This document shows positions 42,732 to 50,616 of a stretch of 64,000 nucleotides of DNA, one piece after another. The stretch spans positions 2,732,708 through 2,796,707 of the forward strand of contig JABTUA010000002.1 of NCBI GenBank assembly GCA_015075635.1. The letters run 5' to 3'. A model generated the notes under the pieces. That model saw only the letters and a program-made list of their open reading frames with translations. It had not been told where the DNA came from and did not search any database. This DNA comes from Polyangiaceae bacterium. Its GTDB lineage: Bacteria; Myxococcota_A; Polyangia; Polyangiales; Polyangiaceae. The translations under genes were made by a program, and so were the position numbers. Within the stretch, counting starts at the first letter, position 1. Each line of letters starts with the position of its first letter.

Positions 42732-45244
42732 GCGGAGCGGCGGCGAGCCCGTCTCTCGAGGAGGAGCTGGCACGCCGGAACCTCTCCGGAGCGCGCCTCG
42801 GCTACGTGCTGTCGGCCGTGCTCATGCCGGCGGGTTTCACCTTGGACTGGGTGCTGCACCCGTCACGCGTCCGCGAGCTCTTGCTGATTCGCGTGGTCTC
42901 CTCGGTGGTGGCGCTCGGGCTCCTCGGGCTGACCTGGCTCCCCGCCGCTCAGCGCCATCCCCTGCTCATGGGTGCGGGGCCGCCGTTCGTGTGCGGGGCC
43001 GCCATCGAAGCCATGATCATGCGCTTGGGCGGCGTCGAGTCGAGCTACTACGCAGGGCTCTGCTTGTGCATCCTGGCCGTCGCGGTGCTCTACAACTGGC
43101 GGCTCAGGGATGCGCTCGTGGTCAGCACGGGCCTGCTCGCGCTGTGGGTCCTGCCCGACCTGCCCCGGCTCTGGCGCGGCGAGGTGGATCTACGGGTGGC
43201 GTTCGGGAACTTCTACTTCCTGGCGTTGACCGCGGCGATCTCCGTGTCGTCCACGGTCATTCGCTACCGGGCGGCCGAGCGAGAGTTCGACGCACGCCGG
43301 CGCGCCGAGCAGTCGAGCCTCGAGCTCGAAGAGACCTTGGGCAAGCTGCGCGAGATGGACCGGCTCAAGAACGAGTTCTTCGCCAACGTTTCCCACGAGC
43401 TCCGCACGCCGCTGACGCTGATCTTCAGCCCCGTCGAGGAGCTGCTGGCGAAGACCGAAGCCCCCGAACAGCGTGTCGCGCTCGGGATCATCCAGCGCAA
43501 CGCCCAGCGGTTGATGCGACTGATCGAGGATCTCCTGGATCTGGCGCGGCTCGATGCCGGCGGCCTGCGCCTTCGCATCGCGGAGCTGGATCTCGACGAG
43601 ATCCTCAGACGCATCGTCGGTGCCGCCAGACCCACGGCGGAGGCCAAGGGCATCGAGCTCGAGCTCGACACCTCGGGGTCAGTCGTCGATCTGTGGGGCG
43701 ACCCTCACCGGATCGAGATCGTGGTGACGAACCTGGTCGGCAACGCGCTGAAGTTCACGCCGCGCGGAGGACACGTGCGCGTGATCCTCGCTGCCACCGA
43801 GTCTGGCGCCAGCGTTCAGGTTCGGGACGACGGCGAGGGCATCGCGGCCGACGACCAGGCGCGCATCTTCGACCGCTTCTACCAGGTCGAGGGCTCGGTG
43901 CGGCGGCGGCACGGCGGGGCGGGGATCGGCCTGGCGCTGGCGCGAGAGCTGGCGGAGCTGCACGGCGGGCGGCTCTACGTCGAGAGCACCCTGGGCCGCG
44001 GCGCCACCTTCCACCTGGAGCTGCCCCGCGGGCGGGAGCACCTCGGCGCCGAGGTCGTCGAGCGCCGGAGCGTGACCCGGGCCGAGCACCCGGGCCGGCG
44101 CGCGACGGACCGCTCCGCGGGCAACCCCGAGGCCGCCGCGCCGCCCGCGCTTCCGCGCGCCGAGACGCCCATTCGGCTGGAGCGCGGCCGGCGCCCGCGC
44201 GTGCTGGTCGTCGAGGACGAGAGCGACCTGCGCGAATTCCTGGTGCGCACCCTGGACCAGGAGTTCGAGGTCCTGTCCGCCGCCGATGGCGCTGCCGCCC
44301 TGCCGCTGGTCCACTCGGCGCGCCCCGATCTCGTGCTCACCGACGTGATGATGCCAGGGGTGAGCGGCACCGATCTCTGCCGCCAGATCAAGCAGAGCCC
44401 GACCCTCGCCGCCACACCCGTGATCCTGCTCACGGCGCGCTCGAGCACCGATGCCACCCTGGAGGGCTACGCTTCCGGGGCAGACGACTTCGTGACCAAG
44501 CCGTTCCACCCGCGGGTGCTCGAGGCACGCATTCGCGCTCACCTGAGGCTCAGGGCGATGGGGCTCGCCCTGGCGAACCGCGCGCGCCTGTCCACCGCCG
44601 GGGTGCTCGGTGCAGGCGTCGCGCACGAGGTGAAGAACCCAGTCAACGCCATCGTGAACGCTGCCCGCGCGCTGCAAATGGCCGAGACCTCTCGCGTGCC
44701 CCGGGACAAGCTCCTGGGCGTCGTCATCGAAGGGGCGCAGCGGATCTGCGACGTGATCTCCGTGCTCGAGGAGCACGTCCGGCCAGCCGAACCGATCGAG
44801 CAGAACGTGTGCGACGTGTCGGCCGGACTCGACTCTTCTCTTCAGCTCCTCTCCCACACCCTCGGCAGCGTCGAGATCCACCGGGAGCTCGCGGCGCGAC
44901 GCCCGGTCATCGCGCCGGCGCGTCAGCTGAACCAGGTCTTCTTGAATTTGCTCCACAACGCGGTGCGGGTGCGTCCGAAGAACATCTGGCTGGAGAGCCG
45001 GGACACGGCGGCAGGGGTAGAGGTCACGGTCGCAGACGACGGTCCCGGCGTCCCGCCGGACCTGGTGGACCTGTTGTTCGAGCCGTTCTTCCCCTCGACC
45101 GACTCCGACAGCGGCGCCGGGCTGGGCCTCTATCTCTGCCAGCGCCTGTTGGAGGAGGTCGGCGGGCAGATCCGCTATCGCCCGCGAGCCGGCGGCGGCG
45201 CCGAGTTCATCGTCGGTATCCCTGCGATGGAGGCGGCGGCGTGA
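42728..45244 (+). CDS. Membrane hybrid double histidine kinase (PhcS-PhcR-like fusion)
   Basis: 838 residues from ATG 42728, which overlaps the upstream stop (ATGA). Domains in order: about six membrane helices (about 25-180); a histidine kinase with phospho-His223 in FANVSHELRTPL, N-box NLVGNALKFTP and G-boxes DDGEGI and GAGIGLAL; a Pro/Ala linker; a receiver domain with Asp539 in VLTDVMMPGVSG; then a second kinase unit with His633 in AGVAHEVKNPVNAI, N-box FLNLLHNAVR and DDGPGV / GAGLGLYL. In Ralstonia, PhcS is a membrane kinase and PhcR a receiver-kinase; this protein looks like both joined. It probably senses the product of the adjacent methyltransferase. Its stop overlaps the next start (GTGA). 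Confidence 0.88.
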   Translation: MSGAAASPSLEEELARRNLSGARLGYVLSAVLMPAGFTLDWVLHPSRVRELLLIRVVSSVVALGLLGLTWLPAAQRHPLLMGAGPPFVCGAAIEAMIMRLGGVESSYYAGLCLCILAVAVLYNWRLRDALVVSTGLLALWVLPDLPRLWRGEVDLRVAFGNFYFLALTAAISVSSTVIRYRAAEREFDARRRAEQSSLELEETLGKLREMDRLKNEFFANVSHELRTPLTLIFSPVEELLAKTEAPEQRVALGIIQRNAQRLMRLIEDLLDLARLDAGGLRLRIAELDLDEILRRIVGAARPTAEAKGIELELDTSGSVVDLWGDPHRIEIVVTNLVGNALKFTPRGGHVRVILAATESGASVQVRDDGEGIAADDQARIFDRFYQVEGSVRRRHGGAGIGLALARELAELHGGRLYVESTLGRGATFHLELPRGREHLGAEVVERRSVTRAEHPGRRATDRSAGNPEAAAPPALPRAETPIRLERGRRPRVLVVEDESDLREFLVRTLDQEFEVLSAADGAAALPLVHSARPDLVLTDVMMPGVSGTDLCRQIKQSPTLAATPVILLTARSSTDATLEGYASGADDFVTKPFHPRVLEARIRAHLRLRAMGLALANRARLSTAGVLGAGVAHEVKNPVNAIVNAARALQMAETSRVPRDKLLGVVIEGAQRICDVISVLEEHVRPAEPIEQNVCDVSAGLDSSLQLLSHTLGSVEIHRELAARRPVIAPARQLNQVFLNLLHNAVRVRPKNIWLESRDTAAGVEVTVADDGPGVPPDLVDLLFEPFFPSTDSDSGAGLGLYLCQRLLEEVGGQIRYRPRAGGGAEFIVGIPAMEAAA

Positions 45245-46368
45245 GCGGCCTGGTCCTGTTCGTCGACGACGACGACGCGAACCTCCTGGTCTGCGAGGCC
45301 ATCGTCGGTAGCGAGATGGAGCTCTGCACGGCCCCCAGCGCGGCCCGCGCCCTGGAGGTGCTGGAGAGCCGAGAGGTGGCCGTCCTGGTCACCGATCAGC
45401 GCATGCCCGGGATGACCGGCGTCGAGCTGTGCGAGCAGTCGCTCCGGATCTCGCCGGAGACGATCCGCATCCTGATCACCGCGTACTCCGACTTGAAGGC
45501 GGCGATCGACGCCATCAACCGCGGGCAGGTCCGTCGCTACATCCGCAAGCCGTGGCAACCCGAGGAGCTCCTGGCCGAGCTCCGGGACGCGCTGGCGATT
45601 CGGGACACCGCACGCCAGCTCCGCGACGCGGAGAGACGTCTCCGGGAGGTGGAGCGCGTCTACACGCTGGGCGTGTTGGCGGCGGCGGTCGGGCACGAGC
45701 TCGCGAACCCGCTCGCGATCGTGACGGCCAGCGCCGACGTCGCGCGAGGTGAGCTGGAGCAGCTCGAGAGAGAGCTGCGCGAGCCTGGCGCGGCGACTCC
45801 ACGGCTGCGGAGCCGCGTGGACGCGCTGTCGTCGCTGGTCGCCGACTTGTGCCTGGGGGCCAACCAGATGACCACCGTTCTGGCCGACATGCGGCAGCTG
45901 TTCCGGAGCACCACGGTGCCCGAAGAGATCCGCCTCCGCGACGTGGCGGAGCAGGCCCTGCGCCTGGTGCCCCGAGGCTTGCGGGAGCACGCGGACACCC
46001 GCTTGGTCGTGAAGGGAGAGCCCCGGGTCGCGGGCTCCTGCCCCAAGCTCATGCAGCTCGTGCTCAACCTGGTCGTCAACGCGCTCCAGGCGTTCGGCGC
46101 CAGACGACCCGGGAACGCGGTGCAAATCGCCATCTGGTCCGAAGAGGACCACGCCGTGCTGGAGGTGCGCGACAACGGGCCGGGGATCCCCGCGGGGCTC
46201 GGGGACCGGGTCTTCGAGCAGTTCTTCACCACCAAGGCCGAGGGCGGCGCGGGCCTCGGCCTGGCGATCTCGCGCCGGATCGCCGAGGATCACGGCGGGA
46301 CCCTGACCGCGCCGCCCGCTGCCACTGGCGCCTGCTTCCGCCTGGAGCTTCCACCCTACCGGGGCTGA
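45241..46368 (+). CDS. Receiver-histidine kinase protein (PhcQ-like)
   Basis: 375 residues from GTG 45241, which overlaps the upstream stop by four bases. Residues 4-118 are a receiver domain: VDDDD pocket, Asp52 in VTDQRMPGMTG, ITAY, and Lys103 in RYIRKPW. This AIN.G..RYI.KPW version is typical of regulators tied to kinase or HD-GYP outputs. A short coiled coil follows, then a kinase unit with phospho-His152 in AAVGHELANPLAIV, N-box LVLNLVVNALQAFG and ATP-lid motifs DNGPGIP and GGAGLGLAIS. Receiver-first soluble kinases of this kind are the PhcQ/PhcR type. It is the last gene of the four-gene unit; 170 bp separate it from rpmI. Confidence 0.87.
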   Translation: MSGLVLFVDDDDANLLVCEAIVGSEMELCTAPSAARALEVLESREVAVLVTDQRMPGMTGVELCEQSLRISPETIRILITAYSDLKAAIDAINRGQVRRYIRKPWQPEELLAELRDALAIRDTARQLRDAERRLREVERVYTLGVLAAAVGHELANPLAIVTASADVARGELEQLERELREPGAATPRLRSRVDALSSLVADLCLGANQMTTVLADMRQLFRSTTVPEEIRLRDVAEQALRLVPRGLREHADTRLVVKGEPRVAGSCPKLMQLVLNLVVNALQAFGARRPGNAVQIAIWSEEDHAVLEVRDNGPGIPAGLGDRVFEQFFTTKAEGGAGLGLAISRRIAEDHGGTLTAPPAATGACFRLELPPYRG

Positions 46369-46414
46369 ACGCGGGGACCCTGCCCTGCCCACCCGAGCAG
46401 TCCTTCGCGCGCGC

Positions 46415-46443
46415 TTGACTGGCGGCGCGCCTTCCGTCATAAG
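46415..46443 (+). promoter_or_regulatory. Candidate promoter of rpmI-rplT-pheS
   Basis: TTGACT and CATAAG are separated by 17 bp, close to the sigma-70 consensus. The ATG of rpmI is about 95 bp downstream, leaving a leader that could house ribosomal-protein feedback control. No infC precedes rpmI, so this promoter would serve the unit on its own. Confidence 0.6.
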
Positions 46444-46538
46444 TCCGCGCTCCCGGCGGTCCTGGAGGCCCAATTGCGCCCCGGTCCGGCCCGAGAACGA
46501 GTGAGGCGCTGCCGCCTCCGCCATAGGAGTCGATTCCC

Positions 46539-46736
46539 ATGCCGAAAATGAAGACCAACCGCGCCGCTGCCAAGCGCTTCAAGGTGACTGGCAAGGGCCG
46601 CGTTCGCCGCCCCAAGTGCGGCGCCCAGCACGGCTTCATCGGCAAGAGCCGCAAGCGTCGTCGTCGCCTGCGCGACAACGACATGGTGTCGCCGGCCATG
46701 GAGCGGCGCGTGAAGATTCTGCTGCCCTACGGCTGA
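46539..46736 (+). CDS. rpmI: Large ribosomal subunit protein bL35
   Basis: 65 residues, the standard length. It begins MPKMKTNRAAAKRFKVTGKG, the highly conserved start of bL35, followed by a very basic middle (GKSRKRRRRLR) and a C-terminus MERRVKILLPYG. The protein binds 23S rRNA in the large subunit. TAGGAG lies about seven bases before the ATG. It is followed after 27 bp by rplT with its own GGAGAGAG ribosome site. The usual upstream infC is replaced here by the signalling operon. Confidence 0.98.
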   Translation: MPKMKTNRAAAKRFKVTGKGRVRRPKCGAQHGFIGKSRKRRRRLRDNDMVSPAMERRVKILLPYG

Positions 46737-46763
46737 GCCCAGGGCGCCCAGAGGAGAGAGAAG

Positions 46764-47120
46764 ATGTCCCGCGTCAAACGAGGTGTCACCGCTCATCGCC
46801 GCCACAAGCGCGTGTTCGAGCAGGTCGAGGGCTTCCACGGCGGCCGGAAGAACCGCTTCCGCCAAGCGCTGCACGTTCTCTGGCACAGCTGGCTGTACGC
46901 CTACGAGGGCCGCAAGCTCAAGAAGCGCGACTTCCGCAGCCTGTGGATCACGCGCATCAACGCCGCGTGCCGCCTGAACGGCACCACGTACTCGAAGCTC
47001 ATGGGCACTCTCAAGGCGAGCGACATCGAGCTCGATCGCAAGGTCCTCGCGGACATGGCGATCAACGATCCGGCCGCCTTCAAGCAGCTCACCGAGCTCG
47101 CCGTCGCGGCCGCCAAGTAG
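46764..47120 (+). CDS. rplT: Large ribosomal subunit protein bL20
   Basis: 118 residues, the standard length. The N-terminal basic extension MSRVKRGVTAHRRHKRVFEQ and the core RKNRFRQALHVLWHSWLYAYEGRK are typical bL20, an early assembly protein binding 23S rRNA and, in many bacteria, an autogenous repressor of its operon. AGGAGAGAG lies just upstream. It precedes pheS by seven bases and so is co-transcribed. Ending LTELAVAAAK is normal. Confidence 0.98.
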   Translation: MSRVKRGVTAHRRHKRVFEQVEGFHGGRKNRFRQALHVLWHSWLYAYEGRKLKKRDFRSLWITRINAACRLNGTTYSKLMGTLKASDIELDRKVLADMAINDPAAFKQLTELAVAAAK

Positions 47121-47127
47121 CGCGCCC

Positions 47128-48204
47128 GTGTCCGACGCGGCGGCGGAGATCGAAGCGGGGCTCCGGGCGCTCGGAGAGCGTTTTCGGGAGGCCTTCGCCC
47201 GCGCCGCGACGGAGCAGGAGCTGCGCAACGCCAAGGCCGAGGTGCTCGGCAAGAACGGCGAGCTGACGAAGCTCTTGAAGCTCATGGGCAAGGTGCCCGC
47301 TGAGCAGAAGAAGAGCATCGGCGAGCAGGTCAACGCCGTCAAAGACGGCGTCGAGAAGGCCTTCGACGAGCGCCTCCGCGCCCTCTTGCGGGCCGCGCGC
47401 GACGCCGACCTCGCGGCGCGACCCTTCGATTTGACGCTGCCAGGCCGCGTGCCGGCACCGCGCGGGCACCTGCACCCGATCACCCGGGTGAAGGACGAGA
47501 TCCTCGACATCTTCCGCTCCCTGGGCTTCGAGGTGTCGTGGGGCCCCGAGGTGGATCTCGAGGCCAACAACTTCGAGAAGCTCGCCTTCCCGCCGGACCA
47601 CCCGGCCACCGACATGCAGGACAGCTTCTGGGTCAACGTCGAGGGCGGCCGCCCGGACGCGCGGGTTCTGCTCCGCACTCACACCAGCACGGTGCAGGTC
47701 CGCGAGATGAGCACGCACACCCCGCCCATGGCCATCGTGAGCGGCGGCGCCGTCTACCGGCGCGACGACGACGTGACCCACTCGCCGATGTTCCACCAAA
47801 TCGAGGGCTTCTTGGTGGCCGAGAAAGTCAGCTTCGCCGAGCTCAAAGGTGTGCTCACCGCGTTCGCGGAGCGGCTCTACGGTCCCGGCACTCCGGTGCG
47901 CTTCCGGCCGAGCTACTTCCCCTTCGTCGAGCCCGGCGCCGAGGTGGACGTGGGCTGCGTGTTCTGCCGCGCCGACGACGGCTCCCGCCCGAGCTGCCGC
48001 GTGTGCAAGGCCACCGGCTGGCTCGAGATCCTGGGTTGCGGCATGGTGCACCCGGCGGTCTTCGAGCACTGCGGCATCGATCCCGAGAAGTACACGGGGT
48101 TCGCCTTCGGCCTCGGCGTCGAGCGCGTCGCGATGCTGCGCTACGGCATCCCGGACATCCGCCTGCTGTTCGAGAACGACCCCCGGTTCCTGGCGCAGTT
48201 CTGA
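47128..48204 (+). CDS. pheS: Phenylalanyl-tRNA synthetase alpha subunit
   Basis: 358 residues from GTG 47128, seven bases after the rplT stop. The N-terminal coiled coil (about 1-90) contains AKAEVLGKNGELTKLLKLMG. The class II catalytic core begins at LPGRVPAPRGHLHPITRVKDEI; motif 2 lies around LRTHTSTVQVREM and FHQIEGFLV; motif 3 is GFAFGLGVERVAMLRYGIPDIR. It charges tRNA-Phe as an alpha2-beta2 enzyme with PheT. A CxxC pair (CRADDGSRPSCRVC) is inserted near 270, as in some bacterial PheS. pheT does not follow, which is unusual for this operon. Confidence 0.97.
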   Translation: MSDAAAEIEAGLRALGERFREAFARAATEQELRNAKAEVLGKNGELTKLLKLMGKVPAEQKKSIGEQVNAVKDGVEKAFDERLRALLRAARDADLAARPFDLTLPGRVPAPRGHLHPITRVKDEILDIFRSLGFEVSWGPEVDLEANNFEKLAFPPDHPATDMQDSFWVNVEGGRPDARVLLRTHTSTVQVREMSTHTPPMAIVSGGAVYRRDDDVTHSPMFHQIEGFLVAEKVSFAELKGVLTAFAERLYGPGTPVRFRPSYFPFVEPGAEVDVGCVFCRADDGSRPSCRVCKATGWLEILGCGMVHPAVFEHCGIDPEKYTGFAFGLGVERVAMLRYGIPDIRLLFENDPRFLAQF

Positions 48205-48235
48205 GCGGCGCTGCCGGCCGTGGTACGCTCGGCGG

Positions 48236-48493
48236 ATGACGCCCGCGTGCGCTTCACATGCTGTCCCGCCGCCGCGGGATGGCTTCGCCGACGCCCTCGA
48301 GGAGGCGCGCGAGGTGGAGAACGCATCGTTCGCGGAGCGGTACCAGCTGCTCGAGGCGGCGTGTGCCTTCGTCTTCCAGGTCCTGGAGCAGCACCCCGAT
48401 CGAGAGGCGATCCTGTCGTACCGCGATCCGTTGCCGCCGGACGCGCCGGGCGTGCTCGAGCGCGCGCGACACGCGAGCCCCGCGCATGGCTGA
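48236..48493 (+). CDS. Small acidic protein, possible partner of the nucleotidyltransferase-like gene
   Basis: 85 residues from ATG 48236, which a TACGCT -10-like hexamer precedes by only six bases. It is helical and acidic, with DALEEAREVENASFAERYQLLEAACAFVFQVLEQ, and the C-terminus is Pro/Arg-rich. No family is recognised. It overlaps the next gene by eight bases, so the pair is translationally linked. The arrangement, a small protein immediately before a nucleotidyltransferase-like protein, resembles toxin-antitoxin modules such as the AbiE or MNT classes, but the order and size alone do not prove this. Confidence 0.55.
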   Translation: MTPACASHAVPPPRDGFADALEEAREVENASFAERYQLLEAACAFVFQVLEQHPDREAILSYRDPLPPDAPGVLERARHASPAHG

Positions 48494-49049
48494 GCCGGTC
48501 GTGATCCTCGCCGCCGCCGACGTCGCGGCCGCGCTCGAGGGCGCCGGGTTCGCCTACGCCGTCGGGGGTGCCATCGCGCTGGCCTATTGGGGCGTTCCCC
48601 GCGCCACGGTGGACGTGGACGTCGGCGTCGCGGCGGAGGCGATGCAGCTCCCGGAGCTCTTCGCCGCGCTCCGCCGCGGCGGGTGCGAGCTCGACGAAGC
48701 GAAGGCCGCGGAAGCAGCCATGCGGGGCGACTTCGGTTGTCGCGCGCGCGGCGTTCGCGTGGACGTGTTCCTGCCGGTGCTGCCGCTGGCCAGGAGCGCG
48801 CTGGAACGACGCGTGAGCGTGCCGTTTGGGTCGCGCCAGCTGTGGATCGTCACCAAGGAGGACGCAGTCCTCTTCAAGTTGCTGTTCGGTCGCACCAAGG
48901 ACCTGGCCGATCTCGAGCGCCTCTTCTCGGTGCACCCGGAGGCGTTGGACCGCGGCTATCTGGACGGCTGGGTGGCGGCTTTGTTCACGGCGGACGATCC
49001 ACGTCGCGCGACCTACGCCTCCCTGCTGGCCAGAGCGGGGCTGTCTTGA
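48486..49049 (+). CDS. Nucleotidyltransferase-superfamily protein (AbiEii/DUF6036-like)
   Basis: 187 residues, ATG 48486. The segment YAVGGAIALAYWGVPRATVDVDVGV at about 24-48 carries the GG...D-x-D motif of the polymerase-beta-type nucleotidyltransferase fold (GG at 27-28, DVD near 44-46). A third acidic strand RGVRVDVFLPVL near 95 supplies the usual last carboxylate. After this, IVTKEDAVLFKLLFGRTKDLADL is the helix typical of AbiEii/DUF6036 proteins, where the Lys and the KDxxDl motif recur. No antitoxin domain is recognised in the neighbour. It may modify RNA or protein; target unknown. Its stop overlaps a TTG start candidate of the reductase gene. Confidence 0.65.
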   Translation: MAEPVVILAAADVAAALEGAGFAYAVGGAIALAYWGVPRATVDVDVGVAAEAMQLPELFAALRRGGCELDEAKAAEAAMRGDFGCRARGVRVDVFLPVLPLARSALERRVSVPFGSRQLWIVTKEDAVLFKLLFGRTKDLADLERLFSVHPEALDRGYLDGWVAALFTADDPRRATYASLLARAGLS

Positions 49050-49051
49050 CC

Positions 49052-49885
49052 GTGCCGAGCCTCCAGGTCCGCGGGCGCGCGGTCCCGGCCATCATGTACG
49101 GAACAGCCTGGAAGGAAGACGACACCGCGCGGCTCGTGCGCCTCGCCCTCGATGCCGGCTTCCGCGCCATCGACACCGCCAACCAGCGCAAGCACTACTT
49201 CGAAGCCGGGGTCGGCGAGGCCGTAGCCGCTGCCGGGGTGCCGCGGGAAAAGCTCTTCCTGCAGACCAAGTTCACCTACGCCCGCGGGCAGGACCATCGC
49301 CTGCCCTACGATCCGCGGGCCAGCTTCGCGACGCAGGTCGAGCAGTCCTTCGCGATCTCGCTCGAGCACCTCGGCACCAGCTACGTGGACTCCTTCGTGC
49401 TCCATGGTCCCGCCAGCGGGCGCGGCCTGACGCCGGCGGACCGAGAGGTCTGGACGACCATGGAGGCGCTGGCGAAGGCCGACAAGACGCGCCTGCTCGG
49501 CGTGAGCAACGTGTCCCTCGAGCAGCTCGCGGCCTTCGTCGAGCTCGCGTCAGTGCCCATCGCCTTCGTGCAGAACCGCTGCTACGCGCGTACCGGCTGG
49601 GATCGCGACGTGCGCGCGCTGTGCCGCCGCGAGGGCATCGTGTACCAGGGATTCTCGCTGCTCACCGCCAACGAGCGCGAGCTCCGGGCTCCTCGGGTCC
49701 GGAGCATCGCCGCGCGCCTCGGCGTCGGGATCCCCGAGGTCGTGTTCCGCTTCGCGCACCAGCTCGGCATGCTGCCGCTCACCGGCACCTCCGATCCGGA
49801 GCACATGCGCCAGGATCTCGGGAGCCTCGCGCTCGAGCTCGACGCCGCCGACGTCGAGGCGCTCGAGCAGGTGGCCTTCGCCTGA
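49052..49885 (+). CDS. Aldo/keto reductase family oxidoreductase
   Basis: 277 residues from GTG 49052; a TTG at 49046 overlapping the upstream stop (TTGA) is the alternative. The fold is a TIM barrel with AKR landmarks: FRAIDTANQRKHYFEAGVG, catalytic-type Lys in LFLQTKFTY, His in VDSFVLHGP, LGVSNVSLEQL and the C-terminal LTGTSDPEHMRQDL, which binds the NADP phosphate. The Tyr after the first Asp is three residues later than in the classic D-Y-K-H tetrad (DTANQRKHY rather than DTAxxY), a variant I associate with fungal-like members. Substrate unknown. It is probably co-transcribed with the two small genes before it. Confidence 0.85.
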   Translation: MPSLQVRGRAVPAIMYGTAWKEDDTARLVRLALDAGFRAIDTANQRKHYFEAGVGEAVAAAGVPREKLFLQTKFTYARGQDHRLPYDPRASFATQVEQSFAISLEHLGTSYVDSFVLHGPASGRGLTPADREVWTTMEALAKADKTRLLGVSNVSLEQLAAFVELASVPIAFVQNRCYARTGWDRDVRALCRREGIVYQGFSLLTANERELRAPRVRSIAARLGVGIPEVVFRFAHQLGMLPLTGTSDPEHMRQDLGSLALELDAADVEALEQVAFA

Positions 49886-49886
49886 C

Positions 49887-50588
49887 TCACTGCTTGGCGT
49901 AGGTCGCGACCTCGGTTTTGGCGCCGCTGGCGAAGATCTCCATCAGCCCGGTGGCTGTGGCGGTGAATGCGAACGAGACCTGATTCGAGCCAGGACAGGT
50001 CTCCTTGGCGGAGAGCGTCGTGCCCTGAATGGTGAGGTCGTAGTTGACGTGCTGCTCCGTGGGTTGCTTCAGCGCGACCTCGACCTTGCCGCCGGCCACC
50101 TTCGAGGTGACCTGTCGCATCATCGACCCGGGCGCGGCGCCGTACACCTCCCACTTGGTGAGCACGTAGGTCCCGTCCACGATGTTGCCGCCCTGGGCGC
50201 TGGGCGGTGACCCGGTGCCTGCGACTTCGGGAACGGCGCTGCCGAGGAGCACGACCGTGTTGCACCCGCTCTGGCCGCCGCTGCCGCCGCTCGCTCCGCC
50301 CGCGCCACCCGTCACGCCGCCCGCGCCACCCGTCGCGCCGCCCGCGCCACCCGTCGCGCCGCCGCTGCCCGCGGCTCCACCCGTCGCGCCGCCGGCGCCC
50401 GCCGTTCCACCCGTCGCACCTCCGCTGCCTCCCGCGGAGCCGCCGCTGCCCGCGGCGCCACCCGTCGCACCGCCGCTGCCGCCCGCGCCGCCAGTCGAAG
50501 CGCCCGCCGATCCGGAGCCGTCGTCGTCTCCACCGCACCCGACGCCCGAGCCGCACACCATGACGAGCAGCAGAACCCAGCGCTTCAT
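49887..50588 (-). CDS. Lipoprotein with long Gly/Ala/Thr stalk
   Basis: 233 residues from ATG 50588, with GGAGGTG five bases upstream; a GTG two codons earlier is possible. The signal MKRWVLLLVMVCGSGVGC gives lipobox Cys18. Residues about 28-105 are a perfect GGA/GGS/GGT low-complexity stalk. The C-terminal 125 residues (from SGCNTVVLLGSAVPEV) form a beta-rich domain with two cysteines, containing IVDGTYVLTKWEVYG and LTIQGTTLSAKETC. That resembles a lipocalin-like or immunoglobulin-like sandwich but is not assignable. It converges on the aldo/keto reductase with almost no spacer. Confidence 0.8.
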   Translation of the reverse strand: MKRWVLLLVMVCGSGVGCGGDDDGSGSAGASTGGAGGSGGATGGAAGSGGSAGGSGGATGGTAGAGGATGGAAGSGGATGGAGGATGGAGGVTGGAGGASGGSGGQSGCNTVVLLGSAVPEVAGTGSPPSAQGGNIVDGTYVLTKWEVYGAAPGSMMRQVTSKVAGGKVEVALKQPTEQHVNYDLTIQGTTLSAKETCPGSNQVSFAFTATATGLMEIFASGAKTEVATYAKQ

Positions 50589-50616
50589 CCGCACCTCCGC
50601 GGCAAGAGGATACCAC

